DNA from: CBDIHP01 sp965279195
GTDB taxonomy: Bacteria > Planctomycetota > Planctomycetia > Isosphaerales > Isosphaeraceae
Assembly: GCA_965279195.1 (NCBI GenBank)
Contig: CBDIHP010000035.1
Coordinates: 124,001-188,000 of the forward strand
DNA: 64,000 nt
Direction: 5' to 3'
The notes below the pieces were generated by a model, which saw nothing but the letters and a program-made list of their open reading frames with translations, was not told where the DNA came from and made no database searches. This document shows, piece after piece, positions 9,143 through 19,300 of this stretch (position 1 is the stretch's first letter; the number at the start of each line of letters is the position of its first letter). The position numbers and the translations under genes are program-made.

Positions 9143-10474
9143 ATGGCCGAGTTGATGACGACCGATGTCCGCGCGCTGTTGGACCGAAATCCGTTCGACG
9201 CCTCGGCCGTGGCGGACCTCCGCGAGGTCCTGGGTCGTGACCCGTCCCGCTACAGCACGCTCCGCGAGGCCGTCGGCGCGCTGCGCGACCGGACCAAGGG
9301 GGCGATGGACGCCGACGCCCACATCCGGCTCGGCGTGGGCGACGTCCTCCTGGGCCGCTATGCCTCCGCCATCGAGAACCTGAGCAAGCTCGGCGACTCC
9401 GGCCTGGCCCAGTTCGAGAAGGGCCTGGCCCTGGAGAACCTTCAGCGCTGGACCGACGCCGCCGCCGCCTTCACCGCCGCCGCCGCCGCCGGCCACGACG
9501 CCAAGGTCGCCGAGCTGCACAAGGCCGGCGCGCTCCGCCGCGCCGGGCAGGTCGAGGAGGCCAAGGCCATCCTCGCCAAGCTCGAGGCCGCCGGCGTCAA
9601 GAACGCCGAGTTCTACTACCAGCGGGGCTCGCTCCTGGCCGCCGACGGCGAACTCGTCGCCGCCTCGGCCGAGTTCGAGAAGGCCCTGGAACTCGACCGC
9701 CACCACACCGGCGCGCTGTTCGAGCTGGCCTACATCAACGACCTCCACGGCAATGACGACGTCGCCATGGACTTCTACAAGGACTGCATCAAGCGGCCCC
9801 CGGTCCCCCTCGCCGCCCTGGTGAATCTCGGCATCCTCTACGAGGACCGGATGAACTTCCGCGAGGCCGAGAACTGCTACCGGCAGGTCCTCGACCATGA
9901 CCGCAACCACCCCCGCGCCGCCCTGTTCTTCAAGGACTGTCGCGCCTCCCGCGACATGTACTACGACGAGACCGTCGAGAAGGACATCGCGCTCAAGCGG
10001 CAGCTGATGGAGATCCCGGTCACCGACTTCGAGCTGTCCGTCCGCAGCCGCAACTGCCTGCGGAAGATGAACATCCGGACGCTCGGCGACCTCGCCCGCA
10101 CCACCGAGGCCGCGCTCCTCGCCTCCAAGAACTTCGGCGAGACGTCCCTCGCCGAGATCAAGGAGATGATGACCTCCAAGAACCTCTGGCTGGGCATGGC
10201 GCTGGAAGGCTCCGGCTCCTCGCCGCTGGCCGCCCGCGACGAGCCCGAGACCCTCTCGCCCGAGGACCGCGCCCTGCTCGCCAAGCCCATCGGCGACCTG
10301 AACCTCTCCGTCCGGGCCCGGAAGTGCATGAACAAGCTCGGCATCCAGACCGTCGGCGAGCTGGTCAGTCGCTCCCCGGACGAGCTGCTCGAATGCAAGA
10401 ACTTCGGCGTCACCTCGCTCAACGAGGTCCGCGAACGCCTCGGCGAGCTGAGCCTCAAGCTCAAGAACGAGTGA
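9143..10474 (+). CDS. TPR protein with two tandem RNA polymerase alpha-CTD modules
   Basis: A 443-residue protein with an unusual build. Residues ~1-290 are helical TPR-type repeats, for example AEFYYQRGSLLAADGELVAA and FREAENCYRQVLDHD. Residues ~293-352 and ~383-443 each match the C-terminal domain of the RNA polymerase alpha subunit: FELSVRSRNCL with NFGETSLAEIK, and LNLSVRARKCM with NFGVTSLNEVR. The arginine equivalent to E. coli alpha R265, a main contact with UP-element DNA, is kept in both. The asparagine equivalent to N268 is kept only in the first. There is no alpha N-terminal domain, so it cannot replace alpha in assembly. A DNA- or polymerase-binding regulator is the natural inference. 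The start is ATG 9143, with GAGGAG ten bases upstream. tgt follows 10 bases later and is probably co-transcribed. Confidence 0.85.
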   Translation: MAELMTTDVRALLDRNPFDASAVADLREVLGRDPSRYSTLREAVGALRDRTKGAMDADAHIRLGVGDVLLGRYASAIENLSKLGDSGLAQFEKGLALENLQRWTDAAAAFTAAAAAGHDAKVAELHKAGALRRAGQVEEAKAILAKLEAAGVKNAEFYYQRGSLLAADGELVAASAEFEKALELDRHHTGALFELAYINDLHGNDDVAMDFYKDCIKRPPVPLAALVNLGILYEDRMNFREAENCYRQVLDHDRNHPRAALFFKDCRASRDMYYDETVEKDIALKRQLMEIPVTDFELSVRSRNCLRKMNIRTLGDLARTTEAALLASKNFGETSLAEIKEMMTSKNLWLGMALEGSGSSPLAARDEPETLSPEDRALLAKPIGDLNLSVRARKCMNKLGIQTVGELVSRSPDELLECKNFGVTSLNEVRERLGELSLKLKNE

Positions 10475-10484
10475 CCGGAACCGG

Positions 10485-11606
10485 ATGGCGATGACACGTC
10501 CGGTCCGCCTCGAACTCACCCATCAGGACCCTGCGTCGGCCGCCCGGCGCGGGGTCTTGCACACGCCCCACGGCTCCGTGGAGACGCCCGTCTTCATGCC
10601 CGTCGGGACCCAGGCCACCATCAAGGGGCTGACCCCGGACCTCGTCCGCTCTACCGGCAGCCGGATGATCCTGGGCAACACCTATCACCTGGCCCTCCGG
10701 CCGGGCGAGTCGGTCGTCAAGCAGCTCGGCGGGCTCCACCGGTTCATGGACTGGGACGGCCCGATGCTGACCGACTCCGGCGGCTTCCAGGTCTTCAGCC
10801 TCGCGGCCAAGGCCAAGATGACCGAGCAGTCGGTCGTGTTCCGGTCGCACCTCGACGGGTCGAAATTCGACCTCTCCCCCGAGCGGGCGGTCCAGATCCA
10901 GGAGGACCTCGGGGCCGACGTGGCCATGTGCCTCGACGAGTGCCCCGCGCTCCCGGCCGAGAAGGCGAAGATCGCCGCCGCCACCGAGCGGACCATCCGC
11001 TGGGCCCGACGCTGTCGCGCCGCCCACCAACGCTCGGATCAGTCCCTCTTCGGGATCGTCCAGGGGGGCTCCTACGCCGACCTCCGCCAGAGGTGCGCCG
11101 AGGAGTTGGTCGCGATGGACTTCGACGGCTACGCCGTCGGCGGGGTCAGCGTGGGCGAGAGCCGTGACCAGGTCCGCCTGGCGCTGGAGGTCTCGACCCT
11201 CCACCTGCCTCGGGACCGGCCCCGCTACCTGATGGGGGTCGGCCGACCTCAGGACATCCTCGACGCCGTGGCGGCGGGGATCGACATGTTCGACTGCGTG
11301 TTGCCCACCCGCAACGGCCGGAACGCCACCTGCCACACCGACTCGGGCCCGGTCAAGATGCGGAACGCCGCCCACAAGACCGACCCCCGGCCGGTCGAGG
11401 AGGGGTGCGACTGCCTCTGCTGCCGCCGGTTCAGTCGCGCCTATCTTCGCCATCTTTTCCTCGCGAATGAGATGCTGGGCCCGATCCTGGCGACGGTCCA
11501 CAACCTGGCGTACCTCCAGCGCCTGATGGCCCGGATCCGCGAAGCGATATCGGCGGGTCGATTCGTCCAGTATCGGGCGGAGGTTCTGGACGCCCTGGGA
11601 CCGTAA
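10485..11606 (+). CDS. tgt: Queuine/preQ1 tRNA-guanine transglycosylase
   Basis: A 373-residue enzyme that exchanges guanine at position 34 of GUN-anticodon tRNAs for preQ1. The base-recognition Asp97 lies in DSGGFQVFS, the nucleophile Asp270 in FDCVLPTRNGRN, and the zinc site in CDCLCCRRF followed by a histidine in LRHLF. GNTYHL and GIVQGG are also present, so the enzyme looks intact. Start codons at 10485 and 10491 are both possible. The gene follows the TPR/alpha-CTD gene by 10 bases. It completes, with queC and queD ~2.5 kb away on the other strand, a loose queuosine cluster. Confidence 0.95.
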   Translation: MAMTRPVRLELTHQDPASAARRGVLHTPHGSVETPVFMPVGTQATIKGLTPDLVRSTGSRMILGNTYHLALRPGESVVKQLGGLHRFMDWDGPMLTDSGGFQVFSLAAKAKMTEQSVVFRSHLDGSKFDLSPERAVQIQEDLGADVAMCLDECPALPAEKAKIAAATERTIRWARRCRAAHQRSDQSLFGIVQGGSYADLRQRCAEELVAMDFDGYAVGGVSVGESRDQVRLALEVSTLHLPRDRPRYLMGVGRPQDILDAVAAGIDMFDCVLPTRNGRNATCHTDSGPVKMRNAAHKTDPRPVEEGCDCLCCRRFSRAYLRHLFLANEMLGPILATVHNLAYLQRLMARIREAISAGRFVQYRAEVLDALGP

Positions 11607-11776
11607 CGGTTAGAGTGTGGGGATCGGCGACGGTCCGCCCCGAGGTCGGGTAGGGCAGCCCATGTCCGCCCGTCCGGTTCGTTCCCCGGCGGTTTCCGTC
11701 CGCGAACACCTTCCGCTTCGCCGCGTCCGCGAGATCTTCGAAGCGCCCACTTTCCTGAGAGAGACGGATCGCAGTG

Positions 11777-12160
11777 ATGCCGGGATCGTTCCTTGACCTC
11801 ACGACGGGGCTCGTCGGCCTGTTCGCCTTCGCCGACCCCGCACCCGCCGCGGCGGCCGAGCCCGCAAGCTCGCCCCTGGCGCAACTCCTGCCACTGATCT
11901 TCATCCCGTTCCTGTTCTACTTCTTGATCTTGCGTCCGCAGCAGGCCCAGGAAAAGAAGCGCCGCGCGACCATAGAGAAGGTCAAGAAGAACGACAAGGT
12001 CCTGACCTCCGGCGGGATCTACGGGACGGTCACCTCGGTCGACCCCGACGCGGATCGGATCACTGTCCGGGTCGACGACGACAAGGGGGTCAAGATGGCC
12101 TTCAGCAAGTCGGCCATCGTGAAGGTCCTGGAGGACGGCGCGGCCAAGGCCGACGCCTGA
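11777..12160 (+). CDS. yajC: Preprotein translocase subunit YajC
   Basis: A 127-residue single-span inner-membrane protein of the Sec holotranslocon. A short N-terminal Ala/Pro-rich stretch precedes the membrane span LLPLIFIPFLFYFLILRPQQ. The typical YajC domain follows: KKRR, then VLTSGGIYGTV and ITVRVDDDKGVKM. I prefer ATG 11777 to the GTG one codon earlier. secDF lies 189 bases downstream on the same strand, the usual partner order. The extra N-terminal ~25 residues before the span are longer than in E. coli and could be a leader; this is not resolved. Confidence 0.92.
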   Translation: MPGSFLDLTTGLVGLFAFADPAPAAAAEPASSPLAQLLPLIFIPFLFYFLILRPQQAQEKKRRATIEKVKKNDKVLTSGGIYGTVTSVDPDADRITVRVDDDKGVKMAFSKSAIVKVLEDGAAKADA

Positions 12161-12206
12161 GCCCCAACGGGCCCCGATCCGTCCACAATTCATGCCGTTT
12201 TTTCCG

Positions 12207-12227
12207 CGCCGCGAGTCCTTCGCGGCG
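12207..12227 (+). other. GC hairpin between yajC and secDF
   Basis: A perfect 8-bp stem (12207-12214 with 12220-12227) with a 5-base loop. The T run precedes rather than follows the stem, so it does not look like a standard terminator for yajC. It may be a processing or attenuation site. Confidence 0.3.
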
Positions 12228-12349
12228 TTCCGTCCTACTCGCCGCTGTCCGCTTTGACGGGTTGGCCTTCCCTTCCGGTTCGCCCCGAGAGGCCCATGAG
12301 GGGTCGACTCATCCGGGACGCTTGACCGCCAGGCCGCGGGGTTTCGTCT

Positions 12350-15300
12350 ATGAAGAGTTTCACCGGGAAGTTCACGCTCATCGCCATCCTCACCGCGCTG
12401 GGGATCCTGGCCTGCTACCCGCCGGACAAGAAGCTCAAGACGGGCATCGACCTGTCGGGCGGGACGATCCTGGTCTATGAGGTGAAGGCCGACCCGAACA
12501 ACGCGGGCAAGGTCAACCTCGACGACCTGATCGCCGCCCTGAAGCGCCGGCTCAACCCGGAGGGCGTCCTCGACATCCCGATCCGCAAGCTCGGCAACAA
12601 CCGGATCGAGATCATCTACCCGAAGGCCACGGCCGAGGACGTCGAGGAGGTCAAGCGGAAGATCACCAACGTCGGCTCGCTCGAGTTCCGGATCCTCGCC
12701 AACGAACGCGACGACAAGGGCGTCCGCGACAAGGCCGAGACCGACAAGAACGGCCTCAAGCGGCCGCCGTCGGGCTACCTCTGGGCCAAGCTCGGCGAGC
12801 GGATCACCGGCGACGCCCCCGAGAGCCCCGCCGACTCCACCACCCTCATCGACCGCGACAAGCGCTGGGTCAAGAACGCCTACGCCGGCCAGACCGTCGC
12901 CATCACCGGCAAGACCTCGGCCGCCGACGCCAACGAGGCCACCGTCCCGGTCCAGATCACCGGCAACACCTTCAACACGCTGACCCTGGCCAAGCCGCAC
13001 GGGCTGACCAGCGTCACCAAGTACCTGATCGACTACAACCCCAGCAGCATCCAGCCGATCGACCCGTTCACGCCGGTCAATAACCCGATCATCCGCGAGG
13101 AGACGATCGCCCCCGGGCAGGTCGAGCGCTACATCCTGGTCAAGAAGGACCGCTACAACGCCACCGGCCGCAACCTCGCCAGCGTCAGCCAGAAGGAAGA
13201 CAGCGAGTTCAAGCCGGCCGTCGGGTTCAACTTCGACCGCGCCGGCGCCCGCAAGTTCGGCGGCCTGACCGGCGAGTTCTCCCCCAAGGAGGACGGCCAG
13301 TTCAAGTACCGCCTGGCGATCCTGCTCGACAACGTCGTGCAATCGGCCCCGTCGATCAATTCCCAGATCAAGGACTCGGGCATCATCGAGGGGGGCCGCG
13401 ACGGCTTCTCGGCCAAGGAACTCGACTTCCTCATCAGCGTGCTCCGATCCGGCAGCCTGCCGGCCACCCTCAACAGCGAGCCGCTCCAGGAAGAGAACAT
13501 CGGGCCGACCCTCGGCGACGACACCATCGCCAAGGGCCTGTTCGCCATCTACGTCTCGATGCTGGTCGTGCCCATCTTCATGATGGTCTACTACCGATTC
13601 GCGGGCGTGGTCGCCGTCGTCTGCCTCCTGCTCAACATGCTGCTACTCGTCGGCACCATGGCCATCTTCGAGTCGAGCTTCACCCTCCCCGGCCTCGCCG
13701 GGTTGGCCCTGACGATCGGCATGGCGGTCGACGCCAACGTGCTCATCTTCGAGCGCATGCGAGAAGAGGCCGAGAAGGGCGCGGCCATGGGCCAGCAGAT
13801 CCGCAACGGCTTCAACCGCGCCTGGACGACCATTCTCGACGCCAACGTCACCACGATGCTCTCGGGCTTCGTGCTCTACGCCGTCGGCACCGACGAGGTC
13901 AAGGGCTTCGCCCTCACGCTCATCATCGGCCTCGTCTGGAACCTGTTCACGGCCGTCTATGTGTCCCGCGTCATCTTCGACTTCTGGTACTCGCGCGGCG
14001 GGCGGAAGCTGACGATGATGAAGATCAAGTTCCCGCCGAACATCGACTTCATCTCGGTCCGCAAGAAGTGCATGATCGGCTCGGTGATCATCATCTCGCT
14101 CGGCCTCGTGGCGTTCTTCGCCCGCGGCGTCGGGATGTACAACATCGACTTCACTGGCGGCACCCTCGTGACCATCCGGCTCAACCCGGATGCGGATGAC
14201 ATCAAGAGCCTCACCCCCTCGCAGCGAGCCTCCTTCGTCCGCGATAAGGCGAGGGCCCTGCCGGACGTCACGGTCGAGAGCCTCTCGGTCGGCGGCGACC
14301 GCAACGGCACCCGCTACAACATCCGGACCACCGAGATGAACCGGGACCTGGTCCGCGACACCGTCGTCGGCCAGTTCGGGGACGCCCTCCAGAAGGTCCA
14401 GATGACCGTCGGCAAGGTCACCCCGATCGCCGCCGCCCCGGCCGACGCCAAGGCCAAGGACACCTCGACCCCCGACGCCCGGTTCGCCGGCGGCCGTTCT
14501 TATGACCTGAAGTTCAACTCCCCGCAGTCGGCCGGCGCCATCGGCGGCATCCTCCGCCGCGTCCTGACCGAGGGCCAGATCGCCAACCCCGAGGCGCGGT
14601 TCGAGCTGGTCAATCCCAAGCTCCTGCCCAACGCCACCTCGGCCCCCGACTCGGACACCCTGACCCTGAAGACCGACCTCGATCCCGACGTCGCCGACGC
14701 CCGGCTCAAGGCCCTCACCGCCGCCCTGCCCAAGGAGACGAGCCTCCTTTTCGAGCGGTCGGAGACGGTCGGCAGCACGGTCGCCGGCGAGACCCAGACC
14801 CTGGCCGTCCTCGCCACCATCGCGAGCTGGGTGATCATCGCCTCGTACCTCTGGTTCCGCTTCAAGTCGATCACCTACGGCCTCGCGGCCATCATCGCGG
14901 TCGTCCACGACGTGCTCTTCACCCTGGGCGCGGTCGCGGTGACCTACTGGCTGTCGATGGTCCCGGTCGTCTCGGACGTCCTCCAGCTCGAACCGTTCAA
15001 GATCGACCTGCCGATGATCGCGGCCTTCCTGACGCTGATCGGCTTCTCGGTCAACGACACGATCGTCATCTTCGACCGCATCCGCGAGCTGAAGGGTAAG
15101 ACCCCGTACCTCACGGCCCAGATGATCAACGACGCGGTCAACCAGACGATGAGCCGGACGATCCTGACCTCGCTCACCGCGTGGCTGGTCGTGGTCATCC
15201 TCTACTTCGTCGGCGGCGAAGGGCTCCATGGCTTCGCCTTCTCGCTCGTGGTCGGGTTCCTCTCGGGCACCTACTCCACGATCTACATCGCCAGCCCCGT

Positions 15301-15361
15301 CCTCATCGACTGGGCCGGCGCAAAGCCCGCCAAGACCAAGGCCGAACTGGCCAAGGTCTGA
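12350..15361 (+). CDS. secDF: Protein translocase subunit SecDF (fusion)
   Basis: A 1003-residue fusion of SecD and SecF, the proton-driven RND-like subunits that pull exported proteins out of SecYEG. The SecD half starts with a membrane span and GIDLSGGT (~residues 33-40). Its membrane block includes GLAGLALTIGMAVDANVLIF. The SecF half begins near residue 565 and has YNIDFTGGT (~598) and LIGFSVNDTIVIFDRIRE. Both periplasmic regions are enlarged. One insertion lies at roughly residues 120-260 in SecD, and an Ala/Asp-rich stretch lies at ~690-720 in SecF. Such expansions are not part of the minimal fold. The gene forms a unit with yajC and ends in a strong hairpin shared with the convergent birA. 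Confidence 0.95.
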   Translation: MKSFTGKFTLIAILTALGILACYPPDKKLKTGIDLSGGTILVYEVKADPNNAGKVNLDDLIAALKRRLNPEGVLDIPIRKLGNNRIEIIYPKATAEDVEEVKRKITNVGSLEFRILANERDDKGVRDKAETDKNGLKRPPSGYLWAKLGERITGDAPESPADSTTLIDRDKRWVKNAYAGQTVAITGKTSAADANEATVPVQITGNTFNTLTLAKPHGLTSVTKYLIDYNPSSIQPIDPFTPVNNPIIREETIAPGQVERYILVKKDRYNATGRNLASVSQKEDSEFKPAVGFNFDRAGARKFGGLTGEFSPKEDGQFKYRLAILLDNVVQSAPSINSQIKDSGIIEGGRDGFSAKELDFLISVLRSGSLPATLNSEPLQEENIGPTLGDDTIAKGLFAIYVSMLVVPIFMMVYYRFAGVVAVVCLLLNMLLLVGTMAIFESSFTLPGLAGLALTIGMAVDANVLIFERMREEAEKGAAMGQQIRNGFNRAWTTILDANVTTMLSGFVLYAVGTDEVKGFALTLIIGLVWNLFTAVYVSRVIFDFWYSRGGRKLTMMKIKFPPNIDFISVRKKCMIGSVIIISLGLVAFFARGVGMYNIDFTGGTLVTIRLNPDADDIKSLTPSQRASFVRDKARALPDVTVESLSVGGDRNGTRYNIRTTEMNRDLVRDTVVGQFGDALQKVQMTVGKVTPIAAAPADAKAKDTSTPDARFAGGRSYDLKFNSPQSAGAIGGILRRVLTEGQIANPEARFELVNPKLLPNATSAPDSDTLTLKTDLDPDVADARLKALTAALPKETSLLFERSETVGSTVAGETQTLAVLATIASWVIIASYLWFRFKSITYGLAAIIAVVHDVLFTLGAVAVTYWLSMVPVVSDVLQLEPFKIDLPMIAAFLTLIGFSVNDTIVIFDRIRELKGKTPYLTAQMINDAVNQTMSRTILTSLTAWLVVVILYFVGGEGLHGFAFSLVVGFLSGTYSTIYIASPVLIDWAGAKPAKTKAELAKV

Positions 15362-15369
15362 CGAACTTC

Positions 15370-15485
15370 GGAGTGCGGCAGCCCGGCTGCCTCGTTCCTC
15401 AAGAATCGCAAGTACGCAGCCCGCGGCATCTCCCCGCGGGCTGCGTCGTTTGGTCGGTGCAAGAACGCGGCAGCTTCGCTCCCGC
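15370..15485. repeat. Palindromic repeat region, family E (copies 2 and 3)
   Basis: After the secDF stop, GTGCGGCAGCCCGGCTGCC forms one palindrome. Further on, CAAGAACGCGGCAGCTTCGC (15460-15479) continues into CTCCCGC. This second part recurs in inverted orientation at 61705-61730 with one mismatch, so it is a dispersed element. Confidence 0.6.
15416..15444. terminator. Bidirectional terminator between secDF and birA
   Basis: A perfect 11-bp GC stem (15416-15426 with 15434-15444) with a 7-base loop, followed by GTCGTTTGG. It lies between two convergent genes. Confidence 0.7.
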
Positions 15486-15493
15486 AGTCCCAA

Positions 15494-16243
15494 TCAATCC
15501 CTGAGCACCTGGCCGGCGTGGATCGTCTGTACGTCCCCGGCGGTCGCGACCCGCAGGCCGCCTGAGGATTCGATCCCCCGACCGATGCCCTCGACCAGGC
15601 TGCCCCCCAGGTCGATCCGCACGCGCTGATTCAAGAGCGTGTCGAACCGTGCCCAGCGGGCATAGAGCGTGATCTCCTCCCGGCTCAGCTCGCGCAAGGT
15701 CGAATCCAGCCGCCCCAGGATGGCCCCCAGCATGGCGTCGAGCCCGATGGGCGTCCATTCCGCCAGGCTCGCCGCCATCCGCGCGATGGCCGGCGGCGCC
15801 TGATCCAGCCGGGTCGCGACGTTCAGCCCGATCCCGAGCACCAGCCGGGGTCCCAGGGCCGTCTCGACCCGCTCGGTCAGCAGGCCGCCGAGCTTCCTCC
15901 CGTCCACTTCCACGTCATTCGGCCAGCGGATCCCGGGCGAGCAGCCGGGGACGTGCTCGCGGATCGCTTCGACCACGGCCACCGCCGCCGCCAGGGCCAC
16001 CTTGGGTTCCTGCTCACGGCCGAGGTCGCGGGCGAGCGGGTCGAAAAGCAGTGAAAACGTCAGACTCCCTTCATCCGACCACCATACGTTCGTCCCCCGC
16101 CCCCGCCCCTTCGTCTGCCGGTCCGTCCGCACCAGCAGGGGCAGCTCGCGATGCCCCTCCGACGCGTACGCCTTGGCCACGTCGTTGGTCGACGTTGCCG
16201 CGGGCAGGTGGACGATCGAATTGACGAAAGGCAGGAAACCCAT
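15494..16243 (-). CDS. birA: Biotin--[carboxyl-carrier protein] ligase
   Basis: A 249-residue ligase that activates biotin as biotinyl-AMP and attaches it to the carrier lysine of biotin enzymes. The ATP/biotin loop is QTKGRGRGTNVW, followed by the core motifs IRWPNDVEVDGRKLGGLL and VLGIGLNV. There is no N-terminal helix-turn-helix, so it is the monofunctional (non-repressor) type. It lies 71 bases downstream of pyc on the same strand, which fits a ligase made together with its main substrate. No Shine-Dalgarno site is obvious before ATG 16243. Confidence 0.92.
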   Translation of the reverse strand: MGFLPFVNSIVHLPAATSTNDVAKAYASEGHRELPLLVRTDRQTKGRGRGTNVWWSDEGSLTFSLLFDPLARDLGREQEPKVALAAAVAVVEAIREHVPGCSPGIRWPNDVEVDGRKLGGLLTERVETALGPRLVLGIGLNVATRLDQAPPAIARMAASLAEWTPIGLDAMLGAILGRLDSTLRELSREEITLYARWARFDTLLNQRVRIDLGGSLVEGIGRGIESSGGLRVATAGDVQTIHAGQVLRD

Positions 16244-16314
16244 GAGAGATGACAGATATCTTGTAGGCTCGCCCGTGATCCATGACCGTCACCCCACCGG
16301 GGGAGACGGCTTCG

Positions 16315-19300
16315 TCACTTGTCAGAGAGCCGGATCAAGAGGTCGCCCGTCTTGACCTGGCGGCCGACGCCGGTGAGGACCTCGGCGACGCGGCCGGGCT
16401 TCTCGGCATAAAGGGTCGTTTCCATCTTCATTGCTTCGATTGACAGCAGCTTCTGCCCCTTGCGGATCGCGTCGCCGACGTTCACCGCCAGCCCGACCAC
16501 CAGCCCCGGCAACGGGGCGGCCACCTGGTTGGGGTCGCTCGGGTCGGCCCTCGGGGCCTCGACGACCGACGAGGCCAGCGAGCGGTCGACCACCTCGACC
16601 TCGCGCGGCTGGCCGTTCAGTTCGAAGAAGACCGTCCGCTTGCCGTCGGGATGGGCCTCGCCGACGGTGAGCAGCTTGACGATGAGCGTCTTGCCCGGCT
16701 CGATCTCGACGAGGTTCTCGGCCCCCGGCTCGGGCCCGAAGAAGAACAGGGGGGTCGGCAGGACGGATGTATCCGCGAACTGCTGTTGATGTTTGCCCAG
16801 GTCGGGGAAGACCCGGGGGTACATCAGGTAGCTCATGGCGTCGAGCGAGGTCGCCGGCGAACCCTTGGCCTCCTCGGCCTTGAGCCGCGCGGCCTCCAGG
16901 TCGGCCGGCGGCAGGTTCAGGCCGGGCCTCTCGGTTTTCGCCTTCCGTCCCTTGAGGATCCGCTCCTGCAAGGCCGGCGGGAAGCCCCCCGGCGGCTGGC
17001 CGAGGCGCCCCTCGAACAGCTCCACGACGCTCTCGGGGAACGCCAACTCGCGGTTCTTGTCCAGCGTGTCCTCGGGCGTCAGGTTGTTCGCCACGAGGAA
17101 CAGGGCCATGTCGCCGACGACCTTGGACGAGGGAGTCACCTTGACGATGTCGCCGAAGAGCAGGTTCACATCGGCATACGCCTTGCAAACCTCGGCCCAG
17201 CGCGATTCGAGGCCGAGGGCCTTGGCCTGCTGGAACAGGTTGGTGTACTGCCCGCCGGGCATCTCGTAGGCGTAGACCTCGGCCGAGGGGGATTTGAGGC
17301 CCGTCTCGAACGGCGAGTACATCGCCCGGACCTCGTCCCAGTAGCGGCTCAGGGAGAGCAGGGCGGCCGGGTCGAGGCCGGTCTCGCGGTCCTGGAACCG
17401 CATCGACTCGACGATGGCGTTCAGGCTCGGCTGGCTCATCATGCCCGACATCGAGGCGATGGCCCCGTCGGCGATGTCCAGCCCAACTTCGGCCCCGTTC
17501 AGGACGCTCGCCGCCTGGGCGCCGCCGATGTCGTGGGTGTGGAAGTGGATCGGGATCCCGACCTCATCCCGGAGGGCCTTGATGAGTTGCTTGGCCGCGA
17601 ACGGCTTGCAGAGCCCGGCCATGTCCTTGATGGCGATCAGGTGGGCCCCGATCTTCTCCAGCTCCCTGGCCATCTTCACGTAGTACTTGAGGTCGTACTT
17701 CGGCCGGCCGGGGTTGAGGATGTCGCCGGTGTAGCAGATGGCCGCCTCGCAGAGCCGGCCGCTGTCGCGCGCCGCCTCCAGCGCCACCTGCATGTTCGGG
17801 ACCCAGTTCAACGCATCGAACACCCGGAACACGTCGATGCCGGCGTCGGCGGCCTCCTTGACGAACGCCTTGACGACGTTGTCCGGATAGCTCGTGTAGC
17901 CGACCGCGTTCGAGCCCCGGAGGAGCATCTGGAAGAGGATGTTGGGGATCCGCTCCCGCATCTGGGCCAGGCGGTCCCAGGGGTCTTCCTTGAGGAAACG
18001 CATCGACGTATCGAACGTCGCCCCGCCCCACATCTCGAGCGAGAACAGCTGCGGGACCATCCGCGCGTAGGCATCCGCCACGCGGAGCATGTCGCGGGTC
18101 CGCATGCGGGTCGCCAGCAGCGACTGGTGGGCGTCGCGGAAGGTGGTGTCGGTCAGCAGCAGCGGCTTCTGGTCGCGGACCCACTTGCTGAACGCCACCG
18201 GCCCCATGCTCAGGAGCCTCTGGCGGGTGCCGTCGACGATCGGCGCGGTGTGGTCGAACTCGGGGGGGGGCGGCTCGGACTGGAAGACATATCCCGATGG
18301 CTTCGTCACGCCCGGGAAGCCGTTGACCGTGACGTCGCCGAGGAACCGCAGGAGCTTGGTCGCGCGGTCCTGCACGACGGTGAAGTGGAACAACTCGGGG
18401 GTCTCGTCCAGGAACCGGGTCGTGGCCCGGCCCTCGACGAAATCCTCGTGTTCGAGGACGTTGAGCAGGAACGGGATGTTGGTCTTCACCCCGCGGATCC
18501 GGAACTCCCGGAGGGCCCGCTCCATGCGCCGGACGGCGTCGACGAAGCGTCGGCCGCTGGCACAGACCTTCACCAGCAGCGAATCATAGAACGGGGTGAC
18601 GATGGCACCCGTGATCGCCGTGCCGCCGTCGAGCCGCAGGCCGAGGCCGCCGGCCGAGCGGTAGTGGGTGATCCGCCCATAATCGGGCGTGAACTTGTTG
18701 GCGGGATCCTCGGTGGTGATCCGGCACTGGAAGGCGAAGCCCTGGGTCTGGACCGACGCCTGGTCGGGCAGGTTGATCTCGGGGTCCGACAGGTCGGCCC
18801 CCTGCGCGATCAGGATCTGACTCTTGATCAGATCCACACCCGTCACCATCTCGGTGACCGTGTGCTCGACCTGGATCCGGGGGTTGACCTCGATGAAGTA
18901 GAACTGGCCCGTGTCGGCGTCCAGCAGGAACTCGGCCGTGCCGGCGTTGTCGTAGCCGACGTGCTCGCCGATCTGGATGGCCGCGTTGCAGAGGTCCTCG
19001 CGGATCTTCGGGTCGAGGTTCGGCGCGGGGGCGATCTCGATCACCTTCTGATGCCGCCGCTGGATCGAGCAGTCGCGCTCGTAGAGGTGGACGAGGTGCC
19101 CGTGCTTATCTCCCAGGAGCTGGACCTCGATGTGGCGGGCCCGGCGGATGAACTTCTCGAGGAAGACGTCGGGCACGCCGAACGCCGTGCCGGCCTCGCG
19201 GCGGGCCTGATCCAGCGCGTCGTCCAGTCCGGCGGCCTCCTCGACGACCCGCATGCCCCGGCCGCCGCCGCCCATCGCGGCCTTGACGATCACGGGGTAG

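Noticed and set aside
13643..15493. A 616-codon minus-strand frame opposite secDF
   Set aside because: A GC-driven shadow of secDF, low-complexity Asp/Arg/Gly-rich translation.
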